The notes under the pieces were generated by a model. The model saw only the letters and a program-made list of their open reading frames with translations. It ran no database searches and had not been told where the DNA came from. A stretch of 64,000 bases of DNA from Rhynchopus sp. YZ270_cl-10 (lineage: Eukaryota; Euglenozoa; Diplonemea; Diplonemida; Diplonemidae). This document shows positions 29,285 through 40,834 of this stretch, one piece after another (the first letter of the stretch is position 1; every line of letters begins with the position of its first letter). The stretch lies in NCBI GenBank assembly GCA_964035575.1, contig OZ037861.1, positions 620,001 to 684,000 on the forward strand. Direction: 5' to 3'. Made by a program: the position numbers and the translations under genes.

Positions 29285-30475
29285 ATGGAGATATGGTTTG
29301 AATGCACAACATCTGGACAACGCTGTGCTGCAGAGGTGGGGGAGGGTTGCAGTGCTGCAGATCTGCAGGAGCGCGCTGTTGCGGTGTTGTACCCACAGAG
29401 CGTGGTGTCGGCCGAGGCAGTGGGGCTGTGTGTGGATGGTGCTGATGGTGAGGTGCTGGCACCCGAGGTTCTGATTGCCCACACCGCACTGTGTGCAGGC
29501 GGGACTGTCCATGTGAGCAGGAAGCAGGACAGCAGTGGTGTGTGGGTGTCGCACCGCTATACTGTACCATCTACCGTTCGAGACGTATGCGAGGATACAC
29601 TCTTAGTGGGTGGCGACGACGCCGTCACCATCAACCTCGTCACCACCGAGGTCACACCTCTCCCTCCCATAGGCGGAGATTGGTGCAGGATGGTTCTCAT
29701 GCCACACCACATCGTCTACTGTAGGGCAGTGAGCAATGATGTGCACTTTAGACCACGGGACAGCGGTGCAGAGGTTGTGGTACGTATGAGAGACACGGTT
29801 TGTAGCCTTGTGGCCATGCGTGTCACCAAGACAGTGCTGGTTGGTACCAGTGAGCAGATCGTACAGTACTCCTGCGAGGGGGTGAAGATGCGTACCATTG
29901 CAGGCTCTGGGCACTCCTTTGCAGTGTCACCCTGCGAGACCCTGTTGTTCATCAACGGTTCCCCGACCAGAGTGGTGCAACGTCTGGACACCCCTAAGTT
30001 GATTGTGGTGCACCGTGCGGACACAGGGTGGCGGTCGTGCCATTTGAAGCCGTCATTTTCGCCCGACGCAAGCCTCGCAGTGTTGAGCTGTTCCACCAAC
30101 CACACCGTCCGCACCATTGACATCGTCTCCGGGCGGGTCCTCTGCACACTTCTCAATGGAGGAGACACTATACATGGTGCCTGTTTCAGTGCGTGCTCGC
30201 GATACCTCTTCACGGCCTCTGACAGGGGCGTACGGCAGTGGGACGCACGCAGTGGAGCCCCCATGAGATGGATCTACTTAGGCTACGTGCGGTGTGTGCA
30301 TGCCTCGACAGATGGGTGCAGGCTGGTCGTTGTACAAGAATACGTCATCTCGGTGCTCGACATTGCGGCCACCAACATGCAGGACGCCCTGCTACGTGGT
30401 CCCCCCCGTCCCCGTCCCTTGAAAGGAACTGTTGTGGCAACGGAGTCACGCTGCAGTGGGTGTGTGTGTTCGTGA
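29285..30475 (+). CDS. Array copy 7
   Basis: 396 residues, intact. One codon is missing in the invariant N-terminal region (SRKQ instead of SRRKQ). A 12-base in-frame deletion near 30380 removes the GTATCAGAGCAG segment that could act as a splice donor in other copies, yet the CVCS frame is kept. Confidence 0.85.
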   Translation: MEIWFECTTSGQRCAAEVGEGCSAADLQERAVAVLYPQSVVSAEAVGLCVDGADGEVLAPEVLIAHTALCAGGTVHVSRKQDSSGVWVSHRYTVPSTVRDVCEDTLLVGGDDAVTINLVTTEVTPLPPIGGDWCRMVLMPHHIVYCRAVSNDVHFRPRDSGAEVVVRMRDTVCSLVAMRVTKTVLVGTSEQIVQYSCEGVKMRTIAGSGHSFAVSPCETLLFINGSPTRVVQRLDTPKLIVVHRADTGWRSCHLKPSFSPDASLAVLSCSTNHTVRTIDIVSGRVLCTLLNGGDTIHGACFSACSRYLFTASDRGVRQWDARSGAPMRWIYLGYVRCVHASTDGCRLVVVQEYVISVLDIAATNMQDALLRGPPRPRPLKGTVVATESRCSGCVCS

Positions 30476-30925
30476 AGGGGAGGGTGTGGCGACATTGCTG
30501 GAGGCAGGCTATTTCATGCAGGTGGCTAAGGAGCACTGCAGGATGCACGTCTCCTTCAGAGTGGACACGTGCAGCTCGGCAGGTGGGTCGACTCTCGGAG
30601 ACATGCTTGTGAACAGACGTGGTGCGAATGTGTTGCTGTCCCTGACGTGTCCTATCTTCGGCATGGGACATGCAGGTGATTGAAGCTGTTTGTTGTTGAG
30701 TTCAGTGAGATCAGAAAGTCTGTGTGTGTATTTATTTTTATACCAATTTCTTACAACACGAAATAGAAACGTCTGACAGTTGCTTTCTTTAACTTTTTTT
30801 ACACGCCACAACCAGCACCGTACAGTGGGTGAACAACACAAGCTTGCGGAGTGGCAAACGAAGTACCCGTTTCCCCCGCCTTGCTTTTCTTATTCCATCA
30901 CTCGGATTAAGTTGCTAGTTGTATT

Positions 30926-30980
30926 CATAAATTGTTGTTGACTCGGTTGTGTTGCCACAGTTGTGCAATCTCCACTGTCC
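30926..30980 (-). repeat. 65-bp dispersed repeat, inverted copy in spacer 7
   Basis: On the minus strand it reads GGACAGTGGAGATTGCACAA and onward, as in the left-flank copies. It is the only copy seen in the array and is part of a segment (30700-31140) that differs from other spacers. Confidence 0.65.
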
Positions 30981-31353
30981 TAAAATTCACTAACGAAAAG
31001 GCCTCAGGCCTCCGGCCTTTCTTTTCAGAAGAATCCAGCTGGTCGTATCTATGACGTTTTGTAACAGGTTCCTTGTCCTCAGACGAGGAGGTTTGCGTTT
31101 GATGCCGGTGCTCGTACACGTTTACGTCTCCCGGGGTTATTCTCGAATTTTTTACACAAGAAACTCTTTATCTACTGTTGATCGGGAGAATCGAGATCTC
31201 GAAAAAGATTTTGAAAATATCGAAATTACATTTCACATTTAGTCGAGACTCGAATGAAGAAACCCAAAACCACATGTCGCTCGCACAAAGATCTTTGCAC
31301 GACTGTGTTGTTAACTGTCGGTCTGTTTTATTGCATCTTGCTTTCCCTTTTAT

Positions 31354-31389
31354 GAGGTGACGAAGCACAGAGAGGCTTCGGTTCATCTC
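31354..31389 (+). repeat. Dispersed hairpin in spacer 7, compensated variant
   Basis: Here the 3' side of the inner stem reads GCTTCG, restoring full pairing with CGAAGC, where the other spacer copies have a mismatch. This is direct support for a selected or recently repaired stem. Confidence 0.7.
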
Positions 31390-31844
31390 AACTCTTCTCT
31401 GTGTTACCCCTTCTCTTAAACATGCAAAGCAAAGGCTTCGGTGAGGCTGCTTACCCAACCAAAGGATGTTGCAGCCATCCTATCTTCTCTCATGGGTCTT
31501 GCAGCAGCATGGTGCCTCTTTGTTTCAGTCGGGTGTGCACAACATGCACACTCATCTTTCATTCACAGTAAGTCACCCACCAAGGTGGGTACTTAGGGTG
31601 AAGAAGATTTCTCACACAAGAAGAAAGAACAGAAAACAAAGATAAGATCCCACCCCTGAACCATTTCGACCTGAAACAACCCCTCCCTATGTGTTCTTGG
31701 ATCACTGCAGATGGTGTGTAGCTAGGAGGTGCACATTCATCTTACAAAAGCAACCTTTGTTCCATTCACTGAAACATCCCCCATCCACTCAGCACACCGA
31801 CACCCTGCTTCTCCCACCGCCCCCTCTCAGACAGTGACCACACA

Positions 31845-33038
31845 ATGGAGATATGGTTTGAATGCACAACATCTGGACAACGCTGTGCTGCAGAGGTGGG
31901 GGAGGGTTGCAGTGCTGCAGATCTGCAGGAGCGTGCTGTTGCGGTGTTGTACCCACAGAGCGTGGTGTCGGCCGAGGCAGTGGGGCTGTGTGTGGATGGT
32001 GCTGATGGTGAGGTGCTGGCACCCGAGGTTCTGATTGCCCACACCGCACTGTGTGCAGGCGGGACTGTCTATGTGAGCAGACGGAAGCAGGACAGCAGTG
32101 GTGTGTGGGTGCCGAGGCGTTATAAGAAGACATCCTCCTCAGTAGACGTATACGAGGACACGCTCTTAGTGGGTGGCGAACACGCCGTCACCATCAACCT
32201 CGTCACCACCGAGGTCACATCGCTCCCTAGTGGACTCGGACGTCTGTGCAAGGTCGTTCTCATGCCACACCACATCGTCTACTGTAGTACACAGAGCGAT
32301 GCTGTGCACTTTAGACTGCGGGACAGCGGTGCAGAGGTTGTGGTACGTATGGCACACAGGGTTCGGAGCATTCAGACCATGCGGGTCACCGAGACGGTGC
32401 TGATTGGTACCAGTGAGCAGATCGTACAGTACTCCTGCGAGGGGGTGAAGATGCGTACCATTGATCACTGTGGGTACTCCTTTGCAGTGTCACCCTGCGA
32501 GACCCTGTTATTGATCAACGGATACCCGACCCTTGCAGTGTACCGTCTGGACACCCCTGAGCTGAGTGTGGTGCACCGTGTGGACACAGGGTCGTCCCAT
32601 TTGCGACCGCCCTTATTGGAACCGTCATTTTCGCCCGACGCAAGCCTCGCAGTGGTGAACGGTGGCGACGACACCGTCCGCACAATTGACATCGTCTCCG
32701 GGCAGGCCCTCTGCACACTGCCTAATAATGGACGAGGCACTTTTAATGCCGCCTGTTTCAGTGCGTGCTCGCGATACCTCTTCACAGCCTCTTGGAGAGG
32801 TGTTCAGCAGTGGGACGCACGCAGTGGGGCCCTCATGGGACGCTGTCACGTCGGCCCCTCGTGGTCTGTGCATGCCTCGACAGACGGTTGCAGGCTGGTG
32901 GTCGTAGGATTGGGTATCGGAAAGGTCATCTTGGTGCTCGACATTGCTGCCACCAACAAGCAGGTATCAGAGCAGGACGCCCTGCAACATGGTCCCCCAG
33001 CAGAGGAGTTACGCTGCAGTAGGTGTGTGTGTTCGTGA
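31845..33038 (+). CDS. Array copy 8
   Basis: 397 residues, intact. The first loop is RRYKKTSSSVDV. Its leader is preceded by a unique insert of about 120 bases (31500-31620) that contains another GTGTGCA/TGCACAC hairpin with a CATCTTTC arm. Confidence 0.85.
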   Translation: MEIWFECTTSGQRCAAEVGEGCSAADLQERAVAVLYPQSVVSAEAVGLCVDGADGEVLAPEVLIAHTALCAGGTVYVSRRKQDSSGVWVPRRYKKTSSSVDVYEDTLLVGGEHAVTINLVTTEVTSLPSGLGRLCKVVLMPHHIVYCSTQSDAVHFRLRDSGAEVVVRMAHRVRSIQTMRVTETVLIGTSEQIVQYSCEGVKMRTIDHCGYSFAVSPCETLLLINGYPTLAVYRLDTPELSVVHRVDTGSSHLRPPLLEPSFSPDASLAVVNGGDDTVRTIDIVSGQALCTLPNNGRGTFNAACFSACSRYLFTASWRGVQQWDARSGALMGRCHVGPSWSVHASTDGCRLVVVGLGIGKVILVLDIAATNKQVSEQDALQHGPPAEELRCSRCVCS

Positions 33039-33755
33039 AGGGGAGGGTGTGGTTCGTTGTGTCGTGCTTCTACGGCATGTGCCTGCGGGTGGTTGAAGCT
33101 GTTTGTTGTTGAGCTGAGTGAGATGAGGAAGAAAGGAATGTTTGGGAATGCGTTCTGGCTAGTTCCTGTGCAGGGTTTTGTGAGGGAAAGGGTTATGTGT
33201 GATGTGTGAACATCAGTGTTTGGATAGTTCCTGCACAGGGCATTTGCCCATGATGAGGTTGTGAGGTGTTATTTGAAAGTGTCTCGTCTGTTGTGGTTGG
33301 GGGTCTTTGTGTGTGTTTATTGTATACCAATTTGTGGCAACAGGAAATAGAAACGTCTGACGGTTGCTTTGTTTAGCTTTTTCTCACAACCAGCACCGTA
33401 CAGTGGGGAAACAACATAACAGCTTGCGGAGTGGCAAACGAGGTAACCGTTTCCCCCGTATTGCTTTTCTTCTACGCTCTCAGACTTGTTGCTTTTTACT
33501 GCATTACTTTTCTCAGTATATCTTGGTGTCTGTTTCTACTTTTCTCGATGTTTTTACAAAAGAAACTCTTTATCTACTGTTGACCGGGAGAATCGAGATC
33601 TCGAAAAATATTTTGAAAATATCGAAATATCATTTCACATTTAGTCGAGACTCGAAAAAAGAAACCCAAAACCACATCTCGCTCGCACAAAGATCTTTGC
33701 ATGACTGTGTTGTTGACTGTCGGTCTGTTTTATTGCATCTTGCTTTCCCTTTCAT

Positions 33756-33791
33756 GAGGTGACGAAGCACAGAGAGGCTTAGGTTCATCTC
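33756..33791 (+). repeat. Dispersed hairpin in spacer 8
   Basis: Same sequence as in spacer 1. Confidence 0.7.
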
Positions 33792-34124
33792 AACTCTTCT
33801 CTGTGTTACCCCTTCTCTTAAACATGCAAAGCAAAGGCTTCGGTGAGGCTGCTTACCCAACCAAAGGATGTTGCAGCCATCCTATCTTCTCTCATGGGTC
33901 TGAAAAAGAAAAGAAAACAAAAACAAGATCCCACCCTGCACCATTTCGACCTGAAACAACCCCTCCCTATGTGTTCTTGGATCACTGCAGATGGTGTGTA
34001 GCTAGGAGGTGCACATTCATCTTACAAAAGCAACCTTTGTTCCACTCACTGAAACATCCCCCATCCACTCAGCACACCGACACCCTGCTTCTCCCACCGC
34101 CCCCTCTCAGACAGTGACCACACA

Positions 34125-35333
34125 ATGGAGATATGGTTTGAATGCACAACATCTGGACAACGCTGTGCTGCAGAGGTGGGGGAGGGTTGCAGTGCTGCAG
34201 ATCTGCAGGAGCGTGCTGTTGCGGTGTTGTACCCACAGAGCGTGGTGTCGGCCGAGGCAGTGGGGCTGTGTGTGGATGGTGCTGATGGTGAGGTGCTGGC
34301 ACCCGAGGTTCTGATTGCCCACACCGCACTGTGCGCAGGCGGGACTGTCTATGTGAGCAGACGGAAGCAGGACAGCATGGTGTGTGGGTGCCGCATGAGT
34401 ATCCTACAAAGAGGCATATCCACCATCGGAGACGTATGCGAGGACACACTTGTACTGGGTGGCGAGGACGCCGTCGCCATCAACCTCGTCACCACCGAGG
34501 TCACACCTCTTCCCCCCATGAGCATGGGCGGGTTTTCGCCCAGGGTGGTTCTCATGCCACACCACATCATCTTTCGTGGTTCACCGGACAAGGCTGTGCA
34601 CTTCAGACCACGGGACAGCGGTGCAGAGGTTGTGGTATGTATGAGAGACACGGTTTGGATCCTTGTGGCCATGCGTGTCACCAAGACAGTGCTGATTGGG
34701 ACCAGTAAGCAGATCGTACAGTACTCCTGTTAGGGGGTGAAGATGCGTACCATTGAGCACAGTGGGCACTCCTTGGCAGTGTCACCCTGCGAGACCCTGT
34801 TGTTAAGCATAAATAACCCAACCCTTGCAGTGCACCGTCTGGACACCCCTGAGCTGAGTGTGGTGCACCGTCTGAACACAGTGCCGTACTGGTCGTCCTT
34901 ATCGTTTTCGCCTGACGCAAGCCTCGCAGTGGTGACCTATGTCGACAAGTACACCGCCCGCACCATTGATATCGTCTCCGGGCGGGAACTCTTCACACTA
35001 CCAGAACACAGTACACATGGTGCCTGTTTCAGTGCGTGCTCGCGATACCTCTTCACAGCCTCAACCAGGAGTGTGCAGCAGTGGGACGCACGCAGTGGAG
35101 CCCCTATGGGACGCATCAACGTTGGCTACGCTCAGTCTGTGTATGCCTCGAGAGACGGGTGCAGCCTGGTGGTGGGAAGAGCACATCGCGTCTTGGTGCT
35201 CGACATTGCTGCCTTCAGCATGCAGGAGGTATCCGAGCAGGACGCCCTGCAACATGGTCCCCCCCGTCCCCTGCCCTTGAAAAGAACTGTTGTGGCAACA
35301 GAGTCACGCTGCAGTAGGTGTGTGTGTTCGTGA
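34125..35333 (+). pseudogene. Array copy 9, nonsense mutation
   Basis: A one-base loss near 34376 is offset by a one-base gain near 34408, giving a short stretch in a wrong frame. A GAG-to-TAG change then stops the reading at 34731-34733. The remainder (34737-35333) is open in the same frame to the CVCS tail. The first half matches copy 3 and the second half copies 5 and 12. Confidence 0.8.
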
Positions 35334-36344
35334 AGGGGAGGGTGTGGCGACATTGCTGGAGGCAGGCTATTTCATGCAGGTGGCTAAGGAGCACTGCAGG
35401 ATGCACGTCTCCTTCAGAGTGGACACGTGCAGCTCGGCAGGTGGGTCGACCCTCGGAGACATGCTTGTGAACAGACGTGGTGCGAATGTGTTGCTGTCCC
35501 TGACGTGTCCTGCCGCAGAGCAGCAGGGGTGGTTCGTTGTGTCGTGCTTCTACGGCATGTGCCTGCGGGTGATTGAAGCTGTTTGTTGTTGAGCTGAGTG
35601 AGATGAGGAAGAAAGGAATGTGTGGAAATGCGTTCTGGCTAGTTCCTGTGCAGGGTTTTGTGAGGGAAAGGGTTATGTGTGATGTGTGACATCAGTGTTT
35701 GGATAGTTCCTGCACAGGGCATTTGCCCATGATGAGGTTGTGAGGTGTTATTGAAAGTGTCTCGTCTGTTGTGGTTGGGGGTCTTTGTGTGTGTTTATTT
35801 GTAAACCAATTTCTTGCAACAGGAAATAGAAACGTCTGACAGCTTTGTTTAGCTTTTTCTCACACGCCACAACCAGCACCGTACAGGTGGGGAAACAACA
35901 CAACAGCTTGCGGAGTGGCAAAAGAAATACAGTGAGACAACAAACATCGGAGGGGTAAAAACCCTCCTTAGAGTTTTGAAATTCCAAAATACACCTTAGT
36001 TTTCCCCCTCCGGTGTTTGTTGTCTCACTGTAACCGTTTCCCCGCCTTGCTTTTCTTATACGGTCTCAGACTTGTTGCTTTTTACTGCATTACTTTTCTC
36101 AGTATATCTTGATGTCTGTTTCTAATTTTCTTCTCTTACGTTTTTACAAAAGAAACTCTTTATCTACTGTTGACCCGGAGAATCGAGATCTCGAAAAATA
36201 TTTTGGAAATATCGAAATACATTTCACATTTAGTCGAGACTCGAAAGGAGAAACCCAAAACCACATCTCGCTCGCACAAAGATCTTTGCACGACTGTGTT
36301 GTTGACTGTCGGTCTGTTTTATTGCATCTTGCTTTCCCTTTCAT

Positions 36345-36380
36345 GAGGTGACGAAGCACAGAGAGGCTTAGGTTCATCTC
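36345..36380 (+). repeat. Dispersed hairpin in spacer 9
   Basis: Same sequence as in spacer 1. Confidence 0.7.
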
Positions 36381-36714
36381 AACTCTTCTCTGTGTTACCC
36401 CTTCTCTTAAACATGCAAAGCAAAGGCTTCGGTGAGGCTGCTTACCCAACCAAAGGATGTTGCAGCCATCCTGTCTTCTCTCATGGGTCTGAAAAAGAAT
36501 AGAAAACAAAAACAAGATCTCACCGCTGAACCATTTCGACCTGAAACAACCCCTCCCTATGTGTTCTTGGATCACTGCAGATGGTGTGCAGCTAGGAGGT
36601 GCACATTCATCTTACAAAAGCAACCTTTGTTCCACTCACTGAAACATCCCCCATCCACTCAGCACACCGACACCCTGCTTCTCCCACCGCCCCCTCTCAG
36701 ACAGTGACCACACA

Positions 36715-37896
36715 ATGGAGATATGGTTTGAATGCACAACATCTGGACAACGCTGTGCTGCAGAGGTGGGGGAGGGTTGCAGTGCTGCAGATCTGCAGGA
36801 GCGTGCTGTTGCGGTGTTGTACCCACAGAGCGTGGTGTCGGCCGAGGCAGTGGGGCTGTGTGTGGATGGTGCTGATGGTGAGGTGCTGGCACCCGAGGTT
36901 CTGATTGCCCACACCGCACTGTGTGCAGGCGGGACTGTCTATGTGAGCAGACGGAAGCAGGACAGCAGTGGTGTGTGGGTGCCGCGGCGCTATGTGAAGA
37001 CATCCCCCTTTCAAGACGTATGCGAGGACACACTCTTAGTGGGTGGCGAACGCGCCTTCACCATCAACCTCGTCACCACCGAGGTCACACCTCTCCCTGG
37101 TGGACTCGGACCTCTGTGTAAGGAGGTCGTTCTCATGCCACACCACATCGTCTACTGTAGTGAAAACTATGCTGTGCACTTCAGACCACGGGACAGCGGT
37201 GCAGAGGTTGTGGTGCATATGAGAGACACGGTTCAGAGCGTTGTGGCCATGCGTGTAACCGAGACGGTGCTGATTGGGACCTGTAAGCAGATCGTGCAGT
37301 ACTCCTGCGAGGGGGTGAAGATGCGTACCATTGATCGCTCTGGGTGCTCCTTTGCAGTGTCACCCTGCGAGACCCTGTTCTTGAACACCGTCCCGTCCGT
37401 TGTGGTGCACCGTCTGGACACCCCTGAGCTGAGTGTGATGCACGGTGAGGAGAGAGGGCTGCTCTTTATGCAGTTGTCCCTTTTCCTTGCGTCCGGATTC
37501 CGGCCGTCGTTTTCGCCCGACGCAAGCCTCGCAGTGATGGCCTGTGCTAACAACTACAGCGCCCGCACCATTGACATCGTCTCCGGGCGGATCCTATGCG
37601 CGTTGCGGAGTGGACGCCCTCTGGATGGCGCCTGTTTCAGTGCCTGTTCGCGATACCTCTTCACGTCCAGTCTCTGGAGTGTGAAGCAGTGGGACGCACG
37701 CAGTGGAGCCCCCATGGGACGCATCCACAACGACTCCGCGCAGGCTGTGCATGCCTCGACAGACGGGTGCAGGCTGGTCATTTTTGTAAGAGGCGGCATC
37801 TCGGTACTCGACATTGCTGCCCTCAACGCGCCCCTCCATTTGCAAAGGAATGTTGTGGCAACGGAGTCACGCTGCAGTGGGTGTGTGTGTTCGTGA
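36715..37896 (+). CDS. Array copy 10
   Basis: 393 residues, intact. It is the most divergent member: one loop near 37440-37505 is expanded (GEERGLLFMQLSLFLASGF) and the linker before the tail is unique (LNAPLHLQRNVVATES). It lacks the ATGCAGGT donor-like site. Confidence 0.85.
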   Translation: MEIWFECTTSGQRCAAEVGEGCSAADLQERAVAVLYPQSVVSAEAVGLCVDGADGEVLAPEVLIAHTALCAGGTVYVSRRKQDSSGVWVPRRYVKTSPFQDVCEDTLLVGGERAFTINLVTTEVTPLPGGLGPLCKEVVLMPHHIVYCSENYAVHFRPRDSGAEVVVHMRDTVQSVVAMRVTETVLIGTCKQIVQYSCEGVKMRTIDRSGCSFAVSPCETLFLNTVPSVVVHRLDTPELSVMHGEERGLLFMQLSLFLASGFRPSFSPDASLAVMACANNYSARTIDIVSGRILCALRSGRPLDGACFSACSRYLFTSSLWSVKQWDARSGAPMGRIHNDSAQAVHASTDGCRLVIFVRGGISVLDIAALNAPLHLQRNVVATESRCSGCVCS

Positions 37897-38710
37897 AGGG
37901 GAGGGTGTGGTTCGTTGTGTCGTGCTTCTACGGCATGGGCCTGCGGGTGATTGAAGCTGTTTGTTGTTGAGCTGAGTGAGATGAGGAAGAAAGGAATGTG
38001 TGGAAATGCGTTCTGGCTAGTTCCTGTGCAGGGTTTTGTGAGGGAAAGGGTTATGTGTGATGTGTGAACATCAGTTTTGGATAGTTCCTGCACAGGGCAT
38101 TTGCCCATGATGAGGTTGTGAGGTGTTATTTGAAAGTGTCTCGTCTGTTGTGGTTGGGGGTCTTTGTGTGTATTTATTGTATACAAATTTGTGGCAACAG
38201 GAAATAGAAACGTCTGACGGTTGCTTTGTTTAGCTTTTTCTCACAACCAGCACCGTACAGTGGGGAAACAACACAACAGCTTGCGGAGTGGCAAACGAGG
38301 TAACCGTTTGCCACGCATTGCTTTTCTTATACGGTCTCGGACTTGTTGCTTTTTACTGAATTACTTTTCTCAGTATATCTTGGTGTCTGTTTCTAATTTT
38401 CTTCTCGATTTTTTTACAAATGAAAATCTTAATCAACTGTTGACCGGGAGAATCGAGAGCTCGAAGTTGCATTTTACATTTAGTCGAGACTCGAAAAAAG
38501 AAACGATGCTGCCACACCCTGAGGGGGAGGTGTGCTGTCTGTAAACTCTGTGTGGCAACAACGGGGAGGTGACCTCCGTATATCGGCAACCCGCACGTCC
38601 TAGATGTGAAAAACGGCACCAGCCGGGACACGGTCCCGGGTTTACTCTGGATAGAACAAAAAAAGAGCAGCCACACTGCTTCGGCAGCGCTAAAGAGACG
38701 AGAGTAAATA

Positions 38711-40347
38711 CGGTGTTTTTTCTGGAGGGGGTGCGGGGGTGCGCGCGCACCCCCGTCAGACTTTTTTGAGATTTCAAGGGGGTGCACGTACCCCCTAGTG
38801 CACCCCCTAGCGCCCCCCCCTGGGGGCGGAGGGGCAGGGCGGTTGGGGGTGGGGGACCCACCCCCTACCTCTCTGTCCCCCTTCACCTTCCCCATCATGC
38901 TCTCGCGAGCCTCACCAGGAAGTAAGGAGTCGGCGTTTCCATAGCTGCAAACATAACTGTTTTGCGTCCCAGGTGCTGTAAGTGTAGCTCTTCTCTGTTT
39001 GGCAGTAAAAATGTGCAATTTTAAGCGCATTTTTTTTTTTGAAACGTTGCGTACCGCAGGGCACTAGCTTGGTTTTGGGGAAAATTCCAGAAGTGGGTCG
39101 CTTTCCATGAAAGTGGGTCAGCGAGTTTTTTACTACAGAAGATGGTTTAGCGGCGTTCTACGAGCTATTTTCTCCAATTCCAGCTTGTGGTGGGGGATAT
39201 TCGCGAAAATGGCCAAAATTCGGTCAAAATTCGGTCAGTGTTGCAGTAATCCTCCGAAATGTGCTGCTTGCCCGCCTCACTTTGTGGTCTCTCGGAAAAC
39301 TACCACTGGTATCTGTATGAGTTTCAGAGCTTTCTTCCTCGAGGCAAACTTAAAGAAACTGAACCCTTGGTTCATGCACCGCCTCACCGCCGTGTAGTCA
39401 CGGGTGTTTCGGACAGTGTTATTTTGCACGAACGGTCTCATCCAGGGTTTTTTTTGCGGAGCAAAAAATAGTAATATAATATGGCGCCGCAGGCGAAAAA
39501 AAAATAGGGTGCAGTGTAAAAATCTAGCTTTATACACCACAGAGGCACTCAACGAACCCTTTTTTGCGGAGCAAAAAAGGAAAAATGGCGCCGCAGGCAA
39601 AAAAAATAATAAGGTACAGCCTCCTCTAGACTCTTCCCACGTGCAAAACCCTACAGAATTCTTAGATTTTTGGTGGGATGATGGCAGGATGATAGTTTTT
39701 GGTCGGGGGGGAAAGCCATTTTCCGTGGGATGATGGATGATGGTTAGCGTCAGGCCTGAACAGGCTCGAGGGGAGTTCCCTGTAGTCGAGCTCCCAAAAT
39801 TTTTTTCTAAAATCCAAAATCCAATTTTTTCTTTTCCGGCTGACCCACTTTTTTTTTTTTAAGTACAGGAAGTGGGTCAGCTGACCCGCTGACCCAGCCA
39901 AGCTAGTCCCCTGGCGTACCGTGGCTTCGCCAGAAACTTTCATTTTAGATAATTACCAACGAAAGTGCCATTTTATGTCATCATTTCTTAGAAATGTTGC
40001 GTACCGTGGCTTCGCCAGGAACCTTTGGGTGCCATGACCGCCGTTTCTTTTGTAAATATCCTGAGGTTACTGGTACTTCGTGCACCACGTGTGTCTAGTG
40101 CAAATATCAATGAAGTGCCGAACCCCGCAGTTGGATAACTGAGGAATTCCCATATTCCGCCGGAGGCCCCCAACTTGAGCTGGGTTGGGGACCCGGGTTC
40201 GACCGAGTTTTGACCGAGTTTCAGCGAAAACCCCCAAAACCTTTTTAATCCCCTGTTGCATGGTCAACCGCGGGAAAAAAAAAATACGCACTTTTTGCGC
40301 TGTGCACCCCCGTCAGCCAAAAACTCCAAATCCTAGAAAAAACACTG
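38711..40347. mobile_element. CAGTG-type DNA transposon, relative of 21327-21922, inverted
   Basis: Ends are CGGTGTTTTTTCTGG and CCTAGAAAAAACACTG, flanked by GTAAATA on both sides. Internal sequence is the reverse complement of parts of the spacer 3 element, including the GGCGAAGCCACGGTACGC motif. It is enlarged by a nested insertion. Confidence 0.75.
39057..39913. mobile_element. Nested non-autonomous hAT-like element
   Basis: The 16-bp terminal repeats CAGGGCACTAGCTTGG and complement have one mismatch. The flanking 8-bp duplication GCGTACCG is perfect. No transposase domain was recognised inside. Two copies of a TTTTTTGCGGAGCAAAAA motif occur at 39448-39467 and 39558-39577. Confidence 0.85.
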
Positions 40348-40464
40348 GTAAATACCAAGTAAAAAAAAAGAAACCCAAAACCACATCTCGCTCGCACAAA
40401 GATCTTTGCACGACTGTGTTGTTGACTGTCGGTTTGTTTTATTGCATCTTGCTTTCCCTTTTAT

Positions 40465-40500
40465 GAGGTGACGAAGCACAGAGAGGCTTAGGTTCATCTC
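40465..40500 (+). repeat. Dispersed hairpin in spacer 10
   Basis: Same sequence as in spacer 1. Confidence 0.7.
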
Positions 40501-40834
40501 AACTCTTCTCTGTGTTACCCCTTCTCTTAAACATGCGAAGCAAAGGCTTCGGTGAGGCTGCTTACCCAACCAAAGGATGTTGCAGCCATCCTGTCTTCTC
40601 TCATGGGTCTGAAAAAGAACAGAAAACAAAAACAAGATCCCACCCCTGAACCATTTCGACCTGAAACAACCCCTCCCTATGTGTTCTTGGATCACTGCAG
40701 ATGGTGTGTAGCTAGGAGGTGCACATTCATCTTACAAAAGCAACCTTTGTTCCATTCACTGAAACATCCCCCATCCACTCAGCACACCGACACCCTGCTT
40801 CTCCCACCGCCCCCTCTCAGACAGTGACCACACA

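Larger units (their letters stand above)
38505..40362. mobile_element. Composite insertion in spacer 10 (three nested layers)
   Basis: Array sequence is interrupted after GAAAAAAGAAAC (38504) and resumes at 40363 with the same A-rich motif. The outer layer is about 200 bases on the left (38505-38710) and 15 on the right. Within it sits a CAGTG-type transposon, and within that a hAT-like element. The outer layer has no recognised family. Confidence 0.6.

Noticed and set aside
40190-40215. GGGTTCGACC resembling a tRNA B-box
   Set aside because: It lies inside a DNA transposon, with no cloverleaf around it.
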